The notes under the pieces are model-generated. The model was not told the DNA's origin and did not search any database. It saw nothing but the letters and a program-made list of their open reading frames with translations. Positions 1 through 7,880 of a stretch of 32,492 nt of DNA are shown in pieces. How positions within the stretch are numbered: the stretch's first letter is position 1; the number at the start of each line of letters is the position of its first letter. The translations under genes and the position numbers were made by a program. The DNA lies in assembly GCA_965662745.1 (NCBI GenBank), contig CBFIJK010000039.1, positions 1 through 32,492 of the forward strand, given 5' to 3'. The DNA is from Anianibacter sp965662745. Its GTDB lineage: Bacteria; Pseudomonadota; Alphaproteobacteria; Rhodobacterales; Rhodobacteraceae.

Positions 1-1
1 C

Positions 2-1555
2 TTGGGCGAGTGCCGACGGATCGTGTCGGCGATTGCGGATCGCTATGGCCGCAATCCACATATCGCGGCGTGGCAGACGGATAATGAATACGGCTGCCAC
101 GACACCGTGGTGTCCTATTCGGACGCCGCGCGCGAGGCATTTCGCGACTGGCTGGCGCAACGGCACCAATCGGTGGACGCGCTGAACCGGGCCTGGGGCA
201 ACGTGTTCTGGTCGATGGACTATGCCAGCTTTGACGAGATCGATCTGCCGAACCTTACGGTCACCGAACCGAACCCTGCGCATGTGCTGGCCTTCCTGCG
301 CTTTTCGTCCGATCAGGTGGCCGCGTTCAACAAGGTGCAGGTTGATATCCTGCGCGCCCGCTCGGATGCACCGATTGCCCATAACTACATGGGGCGCGAG
401 ACGGCTTTCGATCATTTCAAGGTCGGCGCGGATCTCGATATTGCGTCTTGGGATTCCTATCCGCTGGGCTTTCTGTCCGACCGCGCGGGCGCGGATGACG
501 AGACCCAACGCCGGTTCGCCCGGCAGGGAGAGCCGGATTTTCAAGCCTTTCACCACGACCTTTATCGCGCGGTTGGGCGCGGGCGCTGGTGGGTGATGGA
601 ACAACAGCCCGGCCCGGTGAACTGGGCGCCCTACAACCCGTCGCCGCTGCCCGGCATGGTGCGCTTTTGGAGCTGGGAGGCTTTTGCCCATGGCGCCGAG
701 GCCGTGTGTTATTTCCGCTGGCGCCAACCACCCTTCGCGCAGGAACAGCTTCATACCGGGATGCTGCGGCCCGACAGCACGGATGCGCCCGCAATTGTCG
801 AGGCGCGCGCAGTTGCCAAGGAACTGGCCGAGGCGCCCGAGGTGGCAGAGGTGCAGGCCCCCGTCGCGCTGATCTTCAGCTATGACGCCGCTTGGGCCTG
901 GCAGGTGCAGCCCCATGGCGCGGGACTGTCCTATTTCGGGCTGGTGCTGGATCACTACAAGGCGCTGCGCCGCGCGGGACTGTCGGTCGACATCCTGCCG
1001 CCCGAGGCTGATCTTGCGGGCTACCGGATGATCCTTGCGCCGGGACTGAACCATGTGCCGGACGATCTGAAGACCCGGCTGAACGAGAGCGGCGCCGAGG
1101 TGCTGGTCGGCCCGCGGACGGCGGCGCGCGATGCCGAGTTCAACATTCCCGTGCCGCTGCCGCCCGCATGGCCGGGGCTGAATGTCACCGTCGCCCGCGT
1201 CCAATCCCTGCGGCCCGACATGCCGATTCCGCTGATCGGCGGCGGGCATGCCACTGCCTATGTCGAAGAGATCGAGGGCCGCGCGGAAACCATATTCGAG
1301 GCCGAGACCGGCCAGCCCATAGCAATGCGCAGTGGGACCGTCACCTATATGTCCGCTTGGGGCGATGCGGCGGCGCTGGACCGGCTGGTCAAGGACCTTG
1401 CGCAGCGCGCAGGCGTTCAGGCGCGCGAGCTGCCCGAGGGTGTGCGTGTGCGCGAAACGGGGGCGGAACGCTTCTGGTTCAATCACAACGCCCATGCGGT
1501 CGAGACCGATATCGGTACGCTGCCAGCAGCCGGGGTCTATCGAGAACCCCTCTGA
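2..1555 (+). CDS. Beta-galactosidase, GH42 family (5'-truncated by window edge)
   Basis: Hydrolyses terminal beta-galactosides; it would act on oligosaccharides in the cytoplasm, as there is no sign of export in the visible part. The open frame enters from the window edge, so the true start lies outside. GH42 enzymes are usually about 640-690 residues, so roughly 130-170 N-terminal residues are missing. The motif WQTDNEYG at visible residues 24-31 holds the presumed acid/base Glu (E29), and VMEQQPGPVNW near residue 198 holds the presumed nucleophile Glu (E200). The C-terminal third looks like the trimerisation and beta domains of the family (for example LIFSYDAAWAW and YFGLVLDHYKALRRAGLSVD). 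It ends 8 bp before a palindrome that may terminate it. Family call is confident; substrate is inferred. Confidence 0.88.
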   Translation: MGECRRIVSAIADRYGRNPHIAAWQTDNEYGCHDTVVSYSDAAREAFRDWLAQRHQSVDALNRAWGNVFWSMDYASFDEIDLPNLTVTEPNPAHVLAFLRFSSDQVAAFNKVQVDILRARSDAPIAHNYMGRETAFDHFKVGADLDIASWDSYPLGFLSDRAGADDETQRRFARQGEPDFQAFHHDLYRAVGRGRWWVMEQQPGPVNWAPYNPSPLPGMVRFWSWEAFAHGAEAVCYFRWRQPPFAQEQLHTGMLRPDSTDAPAIVEARAVAKELAEAPEVAEVQAPVALIFSYDAAWAWQVQPHGAGLSYFGLVLDHYKALRRAGLSVDILPPEADLAGYRMILAPGLNHVPDDLKTRLNESGAEVLVGPRTAARDAEFNIPVPLPPAWPGLNVTVARVQSLRPDMPIPLIGGGHATAYVEEIEGRAETIFEAETGQPIAMRSGTVTYMSAWGDAAALDRLVKDLAQRAGVQARELPEGVRVRETGAERFWFNHNAHAVETDIGTLPAAGVYREPL

Positions 1556-1562
1556 CTGCATT

Positions 1563-1583
1563 GCGATAAGCAAGACTTATCGC
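1563..1583. promoter_or_regulatory. Palindrome in the GH42-katG gap (terminator or operator)
   Basis: GCGATAAG (1563-1570) and CTTATCGC (1576-1583) are perfect 8-bp arms around a 5-nt loop. CATTGC before the left arm and GCAATG after the right arm extend it with a 3-nt bulge. It starts 8 bp after the GH42 stop and is followed by an A/T-rich stretch but no clean T run, so it may be a weak terminator. A regulator site for katG is the alternative, since the whole katG upstream region is only 173 bp. The rest of that gap shows no other clear signal except the katG ribosome binding site. Confidence 0.45.
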
Positions 1584-1728
1584 CGCAATGAAAAGATGTG
1601 ATTTAAAATTATTCCAAACTGGCGTTAGAACCGCCGGTGACGCTGGGCGCGGCCGACCTTGTGCTTTAGGTTGCCGCGCAAGCGACACAGCTTGAATCAT
1701 CCGCAGACCTGAAGAAGGGGAGACGACC

Positions 1729-3927
1729 ATGGACGGTAACGACGTCGGTAAATGCCCGGTCATTCACGCCACCAACAAGACCCGAACGAACCGGGAATGG
1801 TGGCCGAACCAACTGAACCTGAAGATCCTGCATCAGAACTCGCCGCTGGGCGACCCCATGGGCGAGGATTTCGATTATGCCGAGGCGTTCAATACGCTGA
1901 ACTACGATGGCGTGAAGGCCGATCTTCATGCGCTGATGACCGACAGCCAGAACTGGTGGCCTGCGGACTACGGTCACTACGGTCCGTTCTTCATCCGCAT
2001 GGCGTGGCATTCCGCGGGCACCTACCGCACCGGCGATGGCCGCGGCGGGTCGCGTTCGGGCACGCAGCGCTTTGCGCCGCTGAACTCCTGGCCGGATAAC
2101 GCCAATCTCGACAAGGCGCGCCGCCTTCTGTGGCCGATCAAGCAGAAATACGGCAAGGCGCTGTCCTGGGCCGATCTGATGATCATGGCCGGCAATGTCG
2201 CGATCGAATCCATGGGCGGCGAGACCTTTGGCTTCGGTGGCGGCCGCAAGGATATCTGGGAGCCGGAAGAAGACATCTACTGGGGCTCGGAAGAAGAATG
2301 GCTTGCGACCTCTGACAAGCCCGGCACCCGCTATACGGGCGAGCGTGATCTGGAAAACCCCCTCGCCGCAGTGCAGATGGGTCTGATCTATGTGAACCCT
2401 GAAGGCCCCGATGGGCGCCCCGATCCTGCGGCATCCGCGCATGATATCCGCGAAACCTTTGCCCGGATGGCGATGAACGACGAGGAAACCGTCGCGCTGA
2501 CTGCGGGCGGTCACACCTTCGGCAAATGCCACGGTGCGGGCGATGCGTCGCTCGTCGGGGCAGAGCCCGAAGGCGCGGATATCGTCGAGCAGGGCCTCGG
2601 CTGGCTGTCCGGCCACGGAATCGGCAATGGCGACGACACCATCACCTCGGGCATCGAGGGCGCGTGGACGCCAAATCCGGTCAAGTGGGACAACGGCTAT
2701 TTCGACATGCTATTCGGCTATGAGTGGGAGCTGACAAAAAGCCCCGCAGGCGCATGGCAGTGGCAGCCCAAGGACGTGAAGGAAGAAGACATGGCGCCCA
2801 AGGCCCATGACGCGTCCGGCAAGCAGATCACGATCATGACCACCGCCGACATGGCGATGCGCGTCGATCCGGCCTACGAGAAAATCTCGCGCCGGTTCCA
2901 CGAGAACCCCGATCAGTTCGCGGATGCTTTCGCCCGCGCGTGGTTCAAGCTGACCCACCGCGACATGGGGCCGAAATCCTGCTACCTCGGCCCGGAAGTG
3001 CCGCAAGAAGACCTGATCTGGCAGGATCCGATCCCCGAGCGTGACTTTGCCCTGATCGATTCCTCGGACGTCACAGCGCTGAAGCAGACGATCCTGGGTA
3101 GCGGCCTGTCGAACCGCGATCTGATCTATGTCGCGTGGTCCTCGGCCTCGACCTTCCGCAGTTCAGACAATCGCGGCGGCGCCAATGGCGCGCGCATCCG
3201 TCTGGCCCCGCAGAAGGGCTGGGAGGCGAACGAGCCGGAAACGCTGTCGGCAGTGCTGTCCAAGCTTGAGGACATCCAGGCCGAGTTCAACGGCGCGCAG
3301 TCGGGCGACAAGAAGGTCTCGCTGGCCGATCTCATCGTCCTTGGCGGCTCGGCTGCGGTCGAGGCAGCGGCGAAAGCGGCTGGCCATGACATCGAGGTGC
3401 CCTTCACCCCGGGCCGCACCGATGCCACCGACGAGCAGACCGATGCCGAAAGCTTTGACGTGATGGAGCCGATGGCGGATGGCTTCCGCAACTACCTCAA
3501 GGTGGACTACACCGTCCCGACCGAGCAGCTTCTGATCGACAAGGCGCATCTGATGTCGCTGACCGCGCCCGAGATGGCCGTTCTTCTGGGCGGCATGCGC
3601 GCGATGGCGGCGAACCATGGCAACACCGATCACGGCGTCTTCACCGATCGCCCCGGGGCGCTGACGAACGACTTTTTCGTCAACCTTCTGGATATGGGCG
3701 TGAAATGGCGCGAGAAGGATGGCGAAGCGGGTATCTACGAGGGCGTAGACCGCGCGTCGGGCGATGTGAAATGGACCGGCACGCGTGTCGATCTGGTCTT
3801 CGGCTCGAACTCGCAACTGCGGGCATTGGCCGAGGTCTATGCCTGCGACGACGCCAAGGACACCTTCGTCGCCGATTTCGTCAAGGCCTGGGTCAAGGTG
3901 ATGGACGCCGACCGCTTCGATCTGTGA
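1729..3927 (+). CDS. katG: Catalase-peroxidase KatG
   Basis: Bifunctional haem enzyme that breaks down hydrogen peroxide and oxidises organic donors. It has 732 residues, typical for the family. The distal haem pocket is visible as R90, W93 and H94 in FIRMAWHSAGTYR, and the proximal His is H262 in TAGGHTFGKCHG. The Trp-Tyr-Met adduct required for catalase activity can be proposed as W93, Y221 (LIYVNPEGPDG) and M247; the Tyr-Met spacing of 26 matches the family as I remember it. The C-terminal domain is an ancient duplicate without haem ligands. The start has a good ribosome binding site (GGGGAG, 7 nt before ATG). It is monocistronic, bounded by the 1563 palindrome and a strong terminator. No oxyR is visible nearby. 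A role protecting the adjacent sulfur metabolism is only inference from position. Confidence 0.97.
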   Translation: MDGNDVGKCPVIHATNKTRTNREWWPNQLNLKILHQNSPLGDPMGEDFDYAEAFNTLNYDGVKADLHALMTDSQNWWPADYGHYGPFFIRMAWHSAGTYRTGDGRGGSRSGTQRFAPLNSWPDNANLDKARRLLWPIKQKYGKALSWADLMIMAGNVAIESMGGETFGFGGGRKDIWEPEEDIYWGSEEEWLATSDKPGTRYTGERDLENPLAAVQMGLIYVNPEGPDGRPDPAASAHDIRETFARMAMNDEETVALTAGGHTFGKCHGAGDASLVGAEPEGADIVEQGLGWLSGHGIGNGDDTITSGIEGAWTPNPVKWDNGYFDMLFGYEWELTKSPAGAWQWQPKDVKEEDMAPKAHDASGKQITIMTTADMAMRVDPAYEKISRRFHENPDQFADAFARAWFKLTHRDMGPKSCYLGPEVPQEDLIWQDPIPERDFALIDSSDVTALKQTILGSGLSNRDLIYVAWSSASTFRSSDNRGGANGARIRLAPQKGWEANEPETLSAVLSKLEDIQAEFNGAQSGDKKVSLADLIVLGGSAAVEAAAKAAGHDIEVPFTPGRTDATDEQTDAESFDVMEPMADGFRNYLKVDYTVPTEQLLIDKAHLMSLTAPEMAVLLGGMRAMAANHGNTDHGVFTDRPGALTNDFFVNLLDMGVKWREKDGEAGIYEGVDRASGDVKWTGTRVDLVFGSNSQLRALAEVYACDDAKDTFVADFVKAWVKVMDADRFDL

Positions 3928-3952
3928 TCCGGTCTGATCCGTGACAAGAAAG

Positions 3953-3989
3953 CGCCCGGCAGCCGAAAGACTGCCGGGCGTTTTTCTTT
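3953..3989 (+). terminator. Rho-independent terminator after katG, likely bidirectional
   Basis: A perfect 10-bp stem (CGCCCGGCAG 3953-3962 with CTGCCGGGCG 3971-3980), an 8-nt loop, then TTTTTCTTT. It lies 25 bp after the katG stop. On the minus strand the same stem is followed by GCTTTCTT, so it can also end the soxS-R-T transcript that stops at 4003. Confidence 0.92.
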
Positions 3990-4002
3990 AAGCGGATAGG
4001 GC

Positions 4003-5058
4003 TTATTCGGCGGGCATCATCCCGGTGATCAACTGGCGCAGGCCAAACGCGGCCCCGGCAAAGATCGACGCTGCCGTTACCGGGCCGGAATAGGCCAGCA
4101 CGGAAATCGCCGACAGCCCCTGGCCCACGGTGCAGCCCAGTGCCACGACCGCACCTGCGCCCATCAGCGCCGCGCCGATGATCTGGCGGCGCAGCTCGCG
4201 CGGGTCTTCGCAGGCCTCCCACCGGAAATGTCCCTTCATCAGGCTTCCGGCAAAGGCCCCTGCCAGAACGCCCGCAACCGACCCGACCCCGAAGCTGAGC
4301 GAATTGCCCGAGGCGGTCATGACATAAAGCATCGACTCGCCCAGCGGCGCAGCGAAAGTGTGCGACACGACGGGCAGGCCGTCGAACCCGGTGCGTGCGA
4401 TCCAGGATGTTCCGACCCAGCCGGTCACGATGGCGATCCCTACGACAGCGGCCCAGAAGACCATGCCGCGCGAGGCCACAAAGCGTTTGTCGGCCAGTGA
4501 AGTAATCAGCACCAAGACCCCGATGAGAAGGCCCAGAACGATAGGCGACAGCCCCGTCACGGTGCCAATCCCATGGGCGAGACCAGGTGCGGTGCCGCTG
4601 GAGGCGCTCACCGGGAAAAGGGCCACGCGCAGGGCGGCGAATGGCCCGCTGATCACGGCATAGGCCGTCAGGCCCATCACCAGCACGACCACGAAGGACC
4701 GGAAATCGCCGCCGCCGACCCGCGCCAGTGCGCCAAAGCCGCAATTTCCCGACAGCGCCATGCCGTAGCCGAACACGAGCCCTCCCAGGATGCTGGCCAG
4801 CGGGTTCCATGCGAAGCCGAGATAGATGGATTGATCGAGTGCAGTGAGGCCAATCGCCGCCGCGCCAAAGCTAAGCAGGATCGAGACGCCCATTGCGACG
4901 CCCCACTGCCGCAGTCTGCGCGTGTCACCGCCGTAAAGCGCATCCTCGATTGCGCCGAGTGAACAAAAACGTCCCATCCGCGCCGCAAGGCCCAAAAGCA
5001 CTCCCCCGCCGAAGCCGATCAGGGCAACGGTCAGTGGCTCTCCGAAGAGATCCAGCAT
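4003..5058 (-). CDS. soxT: YeeE/YedE family sulfur transporter (SoxT-like)
   Basis: Polytopic membrane protein of 351 residues with two YeeE/YedE (DUF395-type) repeats, a family that imports thiosulfate or related sulfur compounds. Conserved cysteine motifs are C32 (MGRFCSLGA), C106 (ALSGNCGFGALARVGGG) and C309 (VALGCTVGQG); in the thiosulfate transporter YeeE such cysteines line the path for the substrate. Several hydrophobic Gly/Ala-rich segments support a multi-span membrane protein. The ATG at 5058 is preferred because GGGAGG lies about 10 nt upstream; a longer frame back to 5163 would overlap soxR and lacks membrane character. It follows soxR by 25 bp and is probably the last gene of soxS-soxR-soxT. 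Whether it imports substrate or exports a product for the Sox system is not shown by sequence. Confidence 0.85.
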   Translation of the reverse strand: MLDLFGEPLTVALIGFGGGVLLGLAARMGRFCSLGAIEDALYGGDTRRLRQWGVAMGVSILLSFGAAAIGLTALDQSIYLGFAWNPLASILGGLVFGYGMALSGNCGFGALARVGGGDFRSFVVVLVMGLTAYAVISGPFAALRVALFPVSASSGTAPGLAHGIGTVTGLSPIVLGLLIGVLVLITSLADKRFVASRGMVFWAAVVGIAIVTGWVGTSWIARTGFDGLPVVSHTFAAPLGESMLYVMTASGNSLSFGVGSVAGVLAGAFAGSLMKGHFRWEACEDPRELRRQIIGAALMGAGAVVALGCTVGQGLSAISVLAYSGPVTAASIFAGAAFGLRQLITGMMPAE

Positions 5059-5083
5059 GTCAGTTTTCCTCCCGTTTGCCGGG

Positions 5084-5512
5084 TCAGCTGGCCGAGCCAC
5101 CCGGCGTGTCCGGCCTGCAGAACAGGTCGTACACGACGTCGATGATCCGCGCTGGGCGTTCATCCGTCAAGGAATAGTAGATCACCTTGCCATCGCGGCG
5201 CGGGGTCACAAGGCCTTCAAGGCGCAGGCGCGCAAGCTGCTGGGACACGGCGGCCTGCCGCGCCGAGAGCAGCTCTTCGAGTTCCGTCACCGATTTTTCG
5301 CCCGAGGCGAGATGGCACAGGATCATCAGCCGCCCCTCATGGCTGATCGCCTTGAGAAAGTTCGATGCGCGCTGCGCGTTCGACATCAGGCGGTCCATGT
5401 CCTCGTCGCAAAGATCCGCGCTGATACGCGGCAGCGCGCCATAGCTTTCCATCTCGTCCGCGTCTGCTGGCAGGTCGAGGCCGTCCTTCATGTCGTCATC
5501 CTGCGATGTCAT
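5084..5512 (-). CDS. soxR: SoxR, ArsR-family repressor of the sox genes
   Basis: Small winged-helix regulator of 142 residues. The recognition region is visible around SVTELEELLSARQAAVSQQLARLRLEGLV, followed by the wing RRDGKVIYYSL. It has cysteines at 35, 66 (LMILCHLAS) and 132 (DLFCRP). The C66-C132 spacing of 66 is the spacing I recall for the two persulfide-sensing cysteines of SqrR (C41/C107) and BigR (C42/C108), so a switch by polysulfide crosslink is likely. The known SoxR of related bacteria represses sox genes and binds the soxS-soxV and soxW-soxX gaps. The ATG at 5512 overlaps the soxS stop by 17 bp; an ATG at 5491 with AGGA upstream is an alternative. The residues before the first helix are acidic. 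Confidence 0.93.
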   Translation of the reverse strand: MTSQDDDMKDGLDLPADADEMESYGALPRISADLCDEDMDRLMSNAQRASNFLKAISHEGRLMILCHLASGEKSVTELEELLSARQAAVSQQLARLRLEGLVTPRRDGKVIYYSLTDERPARIIDVVYDLFCRPDTPGGSAS

Positions 5513-5897
5513 CGTCCTGCTCTTCGCTCTCAACCTGTGTCAGAAGGCGGGACAGAAGCCCCCAAAAGAAATCCTCGCCCGGATAGCCCTCGATCCGCCC
5601 GACCTCGACGCCGTCATCAAGCAGCACGAAGGTCGGCGTATAGACCAGACGGCCATCCAGCGTGATGCCCTCTGGCAGAGGCTCGTGCAGATCGACCCGC
5701 CAGAGCGGCGCGGCCTTGCCTTCATCCGTCTTGGGATATTCGGTAGAGACATCCTTGTTCCAGCGCGCACAATAGATGCAGCCGTCTTCCTCGACCATCA
5801 AGAGACGGGTTTCGGCGGCCAGCGGCGCGGCGCCCAGCACGAGGCCCAGAAGGGCAGGCATCATATAACGAATGCTGAATTTGAGTTGACGTTCCAT
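5496..5897 (-). CDS. soxS: SoxS, periplasmic thioredoxin
   Basis: Exported thiol-disulfide protein of 133 residues. A signal peptide is visible: a basic start (MERQLKFSIRY), a hydrophobic core (PALLGLVLGA) and probable cleavage after PLAAE. The active site is CIYC (C40/C43 in EEDGCIYCARW), and the cis-Pro loop is VYTPTFVLL. In Paracoccus, SoxS is a reductant that reactivates the Sox carrier protein. The start at 5897 is chosen because it supplies the positive n-region; ATG codons at 5864 and 5861 would leave a signal without charge. No Shine-Dalgarno sequence precedes it, and a predicted minus-strand promoter puts transcription start almost at the ATG, so translation may be leaderless. First gene of soxS-R-T. 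Confidence 0.9.
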   Translation of the reverse strand: MERQLKFSIRYMMPALLGLVLGAAPLAAETRLLMVEEDGCIYCARWNKDVSTEYPKTDEGKAAPLWRVDLHEPLPEGITLDGRLVYTPTFVLLDDGVEVGRIEGYPGEDFFWGLLSRLLTQVESEEQDDDIAG

Positions 5898-5934
5898 ATT
5901 CGTCAAACATAATGTGTTAATGCGTTTTCGGCAA
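5886..5934. promoter_or_regulatory. Overlapping divergent soxV and soxS promoters with SoxR-type operator
   Basis: On the plus strand TTGACG (5886-5891) and CATAAT (5908-5913), 16 bp apart, form a strong sigma-70-like promoter toward soxV. On the minus strand TTGCCG (5929-5934) and TATGTT (5906-5911), 17 bp apart, form one toward soxS. The -10 boxes overlap. The near-palindrome ATTC-GTCAAACA-TAAT (5898-5913) sits across both -10 boxes and matches ATTC-N8-GAAT with one mismatch, so one repressor dimer could shut both promoters. Confidence 0.65.
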
Positions 5935-5948
5935 GGTGGGAGGCACTG

Positions 5949-6680
5949 ATGTTCGACGTGACCATCGCCGGGGCCTTGCTGGCAGGACTTCTGTCTTTCT
6001 TGTCGCCCTGCGTGCTGCCCATAGTCCCATTCTACCTGTCCTATCTCGCCGGGGCGAGCGTTCAGGTGCTGCAGGGCGAGGGCGGATTGCCACCCGGCAC
6101 GCGCAAGCGCGCCGTGATTGCGTCCTTTGCCTTCGCGCTTGGGGTCGCGACGATCTTTGTCGGGCTGGGCGCGACGGCGACCGCCTTCGGGCAGGTGGTG
6201 CGCGACTGGTTCGGGGTCCTGCGCTGGATCGCGGCGGCCATCATCATCCTGATGGGCCTTCATTTCCTGGGGGTGATCCGCATCGGCATCCTTTATCGAC
6301 AGTTCAACACAAATGCAGGCGACACCGGGAAGACGAGCGTGATCGGGGCCTATGTCATCGGGCTTGCCTTCGCCTTTGGCTGGACACCTTGTGTCGGCCC
6401 GGTTCTTGCCGCGATCCTGTTCATGGCGGGCGGGCAGGACACCGTTGGCGAGGGGATGCGCCTGCTGCTGGCCTATGCGGTCGGCATGACGGCGCCTTTC
6501 ATCTTGGCCGCGTTCTTCATCGGGCCGTTCCTGCGCTGGATGCGCGGGTTCCGGCAGCATCTGGACAAGATTGAGAAGGCGATGGGCGTTCTGCTGATCG
6601 TCTTCGGTATTCTGATCGCAACGAACATGGTCAACTGGATCGCGAACGCGATGCTGACCATCTGGCCCACAATCGGCTGA
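5949..6680 (+). CDS. soxV: SoxV, CcdA-type thiol electron transporter
   Basis: Inner-membrane protein of 243 residues that carries reducing equivalents from cytoplasmic thioredoxin to the periplasmic Sox thioredoxins. The first transmembrane segment holds SFLSPCVLPIVPFYLSY with C21, and the fourth holds GWTPCVGPVLAA with C148; these two cysteines are the redox pair of the CcdA/DsbD-beta family. Six hydrophobic segments can be counted. GGGAGG lies 6 nt before the ATG. It is the first gene of the long plus-strand sox transcript and is followed by soxW after 14 bp. CcdA for cytochrome c maturation is a paralogue, but the position beside soxS and soxW decides the call. Confidence 0.95.
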   Translation: MFDVTIAGALLAGLLSFLSPCVLPIVPFYLSYLAGASVQVLQGEGGLPPGTRKRAVIASFAFALGVATIFVGLGATATAFGQVVRDWFGVLRWIAAAIIILMGLHFLGVIRIGILYRQFNTNAGDTGKTSVIGAYVIGLAFAFGWTPCVGPVLAAILFMAGGQDTVGEGMRLLLAYAVGMTAPFILAAFFIGPFLRWMRGFRQHLDKIEKAMGVLLIVFGILIATNMVNWIANAMLTIWPTIG

Positions 6681-6694
6681 GAAAGGACGACGCC

Positions 6695-7255
6695 ATGAAA
6701 CAACTTCTGATGACGCTTGCGACGCTGCTTTGGGCGGGCGCGGGGCTTGCCGCCGAGTTGGGCGATGACGGTCTGCACAAGGCGCCCTGGATGCGCGACA
6801 CGTTCAAGGACCTGCGCGAAGACCTCGAAGAGGCGACGGCGGACGGGAAACGCCTTCTCGTGATGATCGAACAGCGCGGCTGCATATACTGCTCGAAAAT
6901 GCATGAAGAGGTCTATCCCCGGGAAGAGGTTTCCAGGCTTCTGAGCGAGGACTATTTCGTCGTGCAGATCAACATGTTCGGCGACATCGAGATCACCGAT
7001 TTCGATGGCACGGCCCTGTCTGAAAAGGACGCGATTCGGCGCTGGGGCGTGATGTTCACGCCGACGCTTATGTTTTTCCCCGAAGAGGTGCCTGAGGATG
7101 CAACCGCAGCAGAGGCGGCGGTCGTGACCATGCCGGGTGCGTTCGGCTTTCACACCACCAAGAACCTGCTGACCTGGGTTCTGGAAAAAGGCTACGAGGG
7201 CGAGGAAAACTTCCAGAAGTACCACGCGCGGGTCTTTAACGAAGAAAACCAGTAG
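6695..7255 (+). CDS. soxW: SoxW, periplasmic thioredoxin
   Basis: Exported thioredoxin-fold protein of 186 residues. The signal peptide MKQLLMTLATLLWAGAGLAA ends near residue 20, and the active site is CIYC at C63/C66 in EQRGCIYCSKM, the same four residues as in SoxS. The cis-Pro region is GVMFTPTLMFF. It is expected to be reduced by SoxV and to keep Sox periplasmic cysteines reduced. AAGGACGACGCC precedes the ATG. A 116-bp gap with an operator separates it from soxX, so soxX onward can be transcribed separately. Confidence 0.93.
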   Translation: MKQLLMTLATLLWAGAGLAAELGDDGLHKAPWMRDTFKDLREDLEEATADGKRLLVMIEQRGCIYCSKMHEEVYPREEVSRLLSEDYFVVQINMFGDIEITDFDGTALSEKDAIRRWGVMFTPTLMFFPEEVPEDATAAEAAVVTMPGAFGFHTTKNLLTWVLEKGYEGEENFQKYHARVFNEENQ

Positions 7256-7274
7256 GCCGAGACCGCTCGCTGCA

Positions 7275-7319
7275 GCGCAACATATTTCGAAATTCAATTT
7301 ACTGAATTTATTGTTGCGC
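7275..7319. promoter_or_regulatory. soxX upstream operator: nested inverted repeats
   Basis: AAATTCA (7290-7296) and TGAATTT (7303-7309) form a perfect 7-bp-arm palindrome that contains ATTC-N8-GAAT (7292-7307). Around it GCGCAACA (7275-7282) and TGTTGCGC (7312-7319) form a second perfect 8-bp inverted repeat with a centre about 2.5 bp to the left. This is the soxW-soxX gap where SoxR is known to bind in related bacteria. A possible -10 (TATACC, 7343-7348) is weak, and no confident promoter can be drawn. Confidence 0.7.
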
Positions 7320-7371
7320 GGCGGCTGTCCGGTGCGCTAGTGTATACCAAAATAGGGATCAGGGAGGACCC

Positions 7372-7857
7372 ATGAAACTCACGCATAGTCTTGCGGCCAT
7401 CGCGCTGTGCACCGCCTCGGCGGCACATGCGGCAAGCCATTCCAGCGCGATCGCGCCCACCGATGTCTCTTTTGACTACGGCGCGGTCGAGCAGTCCCTC
7501 TCTGGCGCCCCGGGCGATCCTGCACAGGGCCGCCTTCTGATGAACAAGGGCGCGGGCAACTGCGTTGCCTGCCACCAGGTCAGTGAACTGACTGAATATT
7601 CGTTCCAGGGCGAAATCGGCCCCATGCTGGACGGCGCCGGAGACCGCTGGTCCGAGGCAGAGCTTCGCGGCATCGTCGCGAACGCAAAGGAAATGTTTCC
7701 CGATACGATGATGCCGTCTTTCTACAAGACCGAAGGCTTCATCCGCTTGGGCAATGCCTACACGGGCAAGGCCCATGAAGGCGAAGTCGACCCCCTGCTC
7801 ACCGCGCAGCAGGTCGAAGATCTGGTCGCTTACCTGATGACCCTCAAGGACATGTAA
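7372..7857 (+). CDS. soxX: SoxX, monohaem cytochrome c subunit of SoxXA
   Basis: Periplasmic cytochrome of 161 residues, partner of SoxA in the enzyme that couples thiosulfate to the SoxYZ carrier cysteine. The signal peptide MKLTHSLAAIALCTASAAHA is cut near residue 20. The single haem site is CVACH (C64, C67, H68), and the distal Met is in DTMMPSF (M113 or M114). GGGAGG is 6 nt before the ATG. It lies downstream of the soxW-soxX operator and is probably the first gene of a soxXYZA unit. Confidence 0.96.
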   Translation: MKLTHSLAAIALCTASAAHAASHSSAIAPTDVSFDYGAVEQSLSGAPGDPAQGRLLMNKGAGNCVACHQVSELTEYSFQGEIGPMLDGAGDRWSEAELRGIVANAKEMFPDTMMPSFYKTEGFIRLGNAYTGKAHEGEVDPLLTAQQVEDLVAYLMTLKDM

Positions 7858-7880
7858 GTGGCGAAACGAGAGGATATGAC

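Noticed and set aside
7330..7371. A sigma-70 promoter for soxX at TATACC (7343-7348)
   Set aside because: No acceptable -35 box lies 16-18 bp upstream, so it is not annotated as a promoter.
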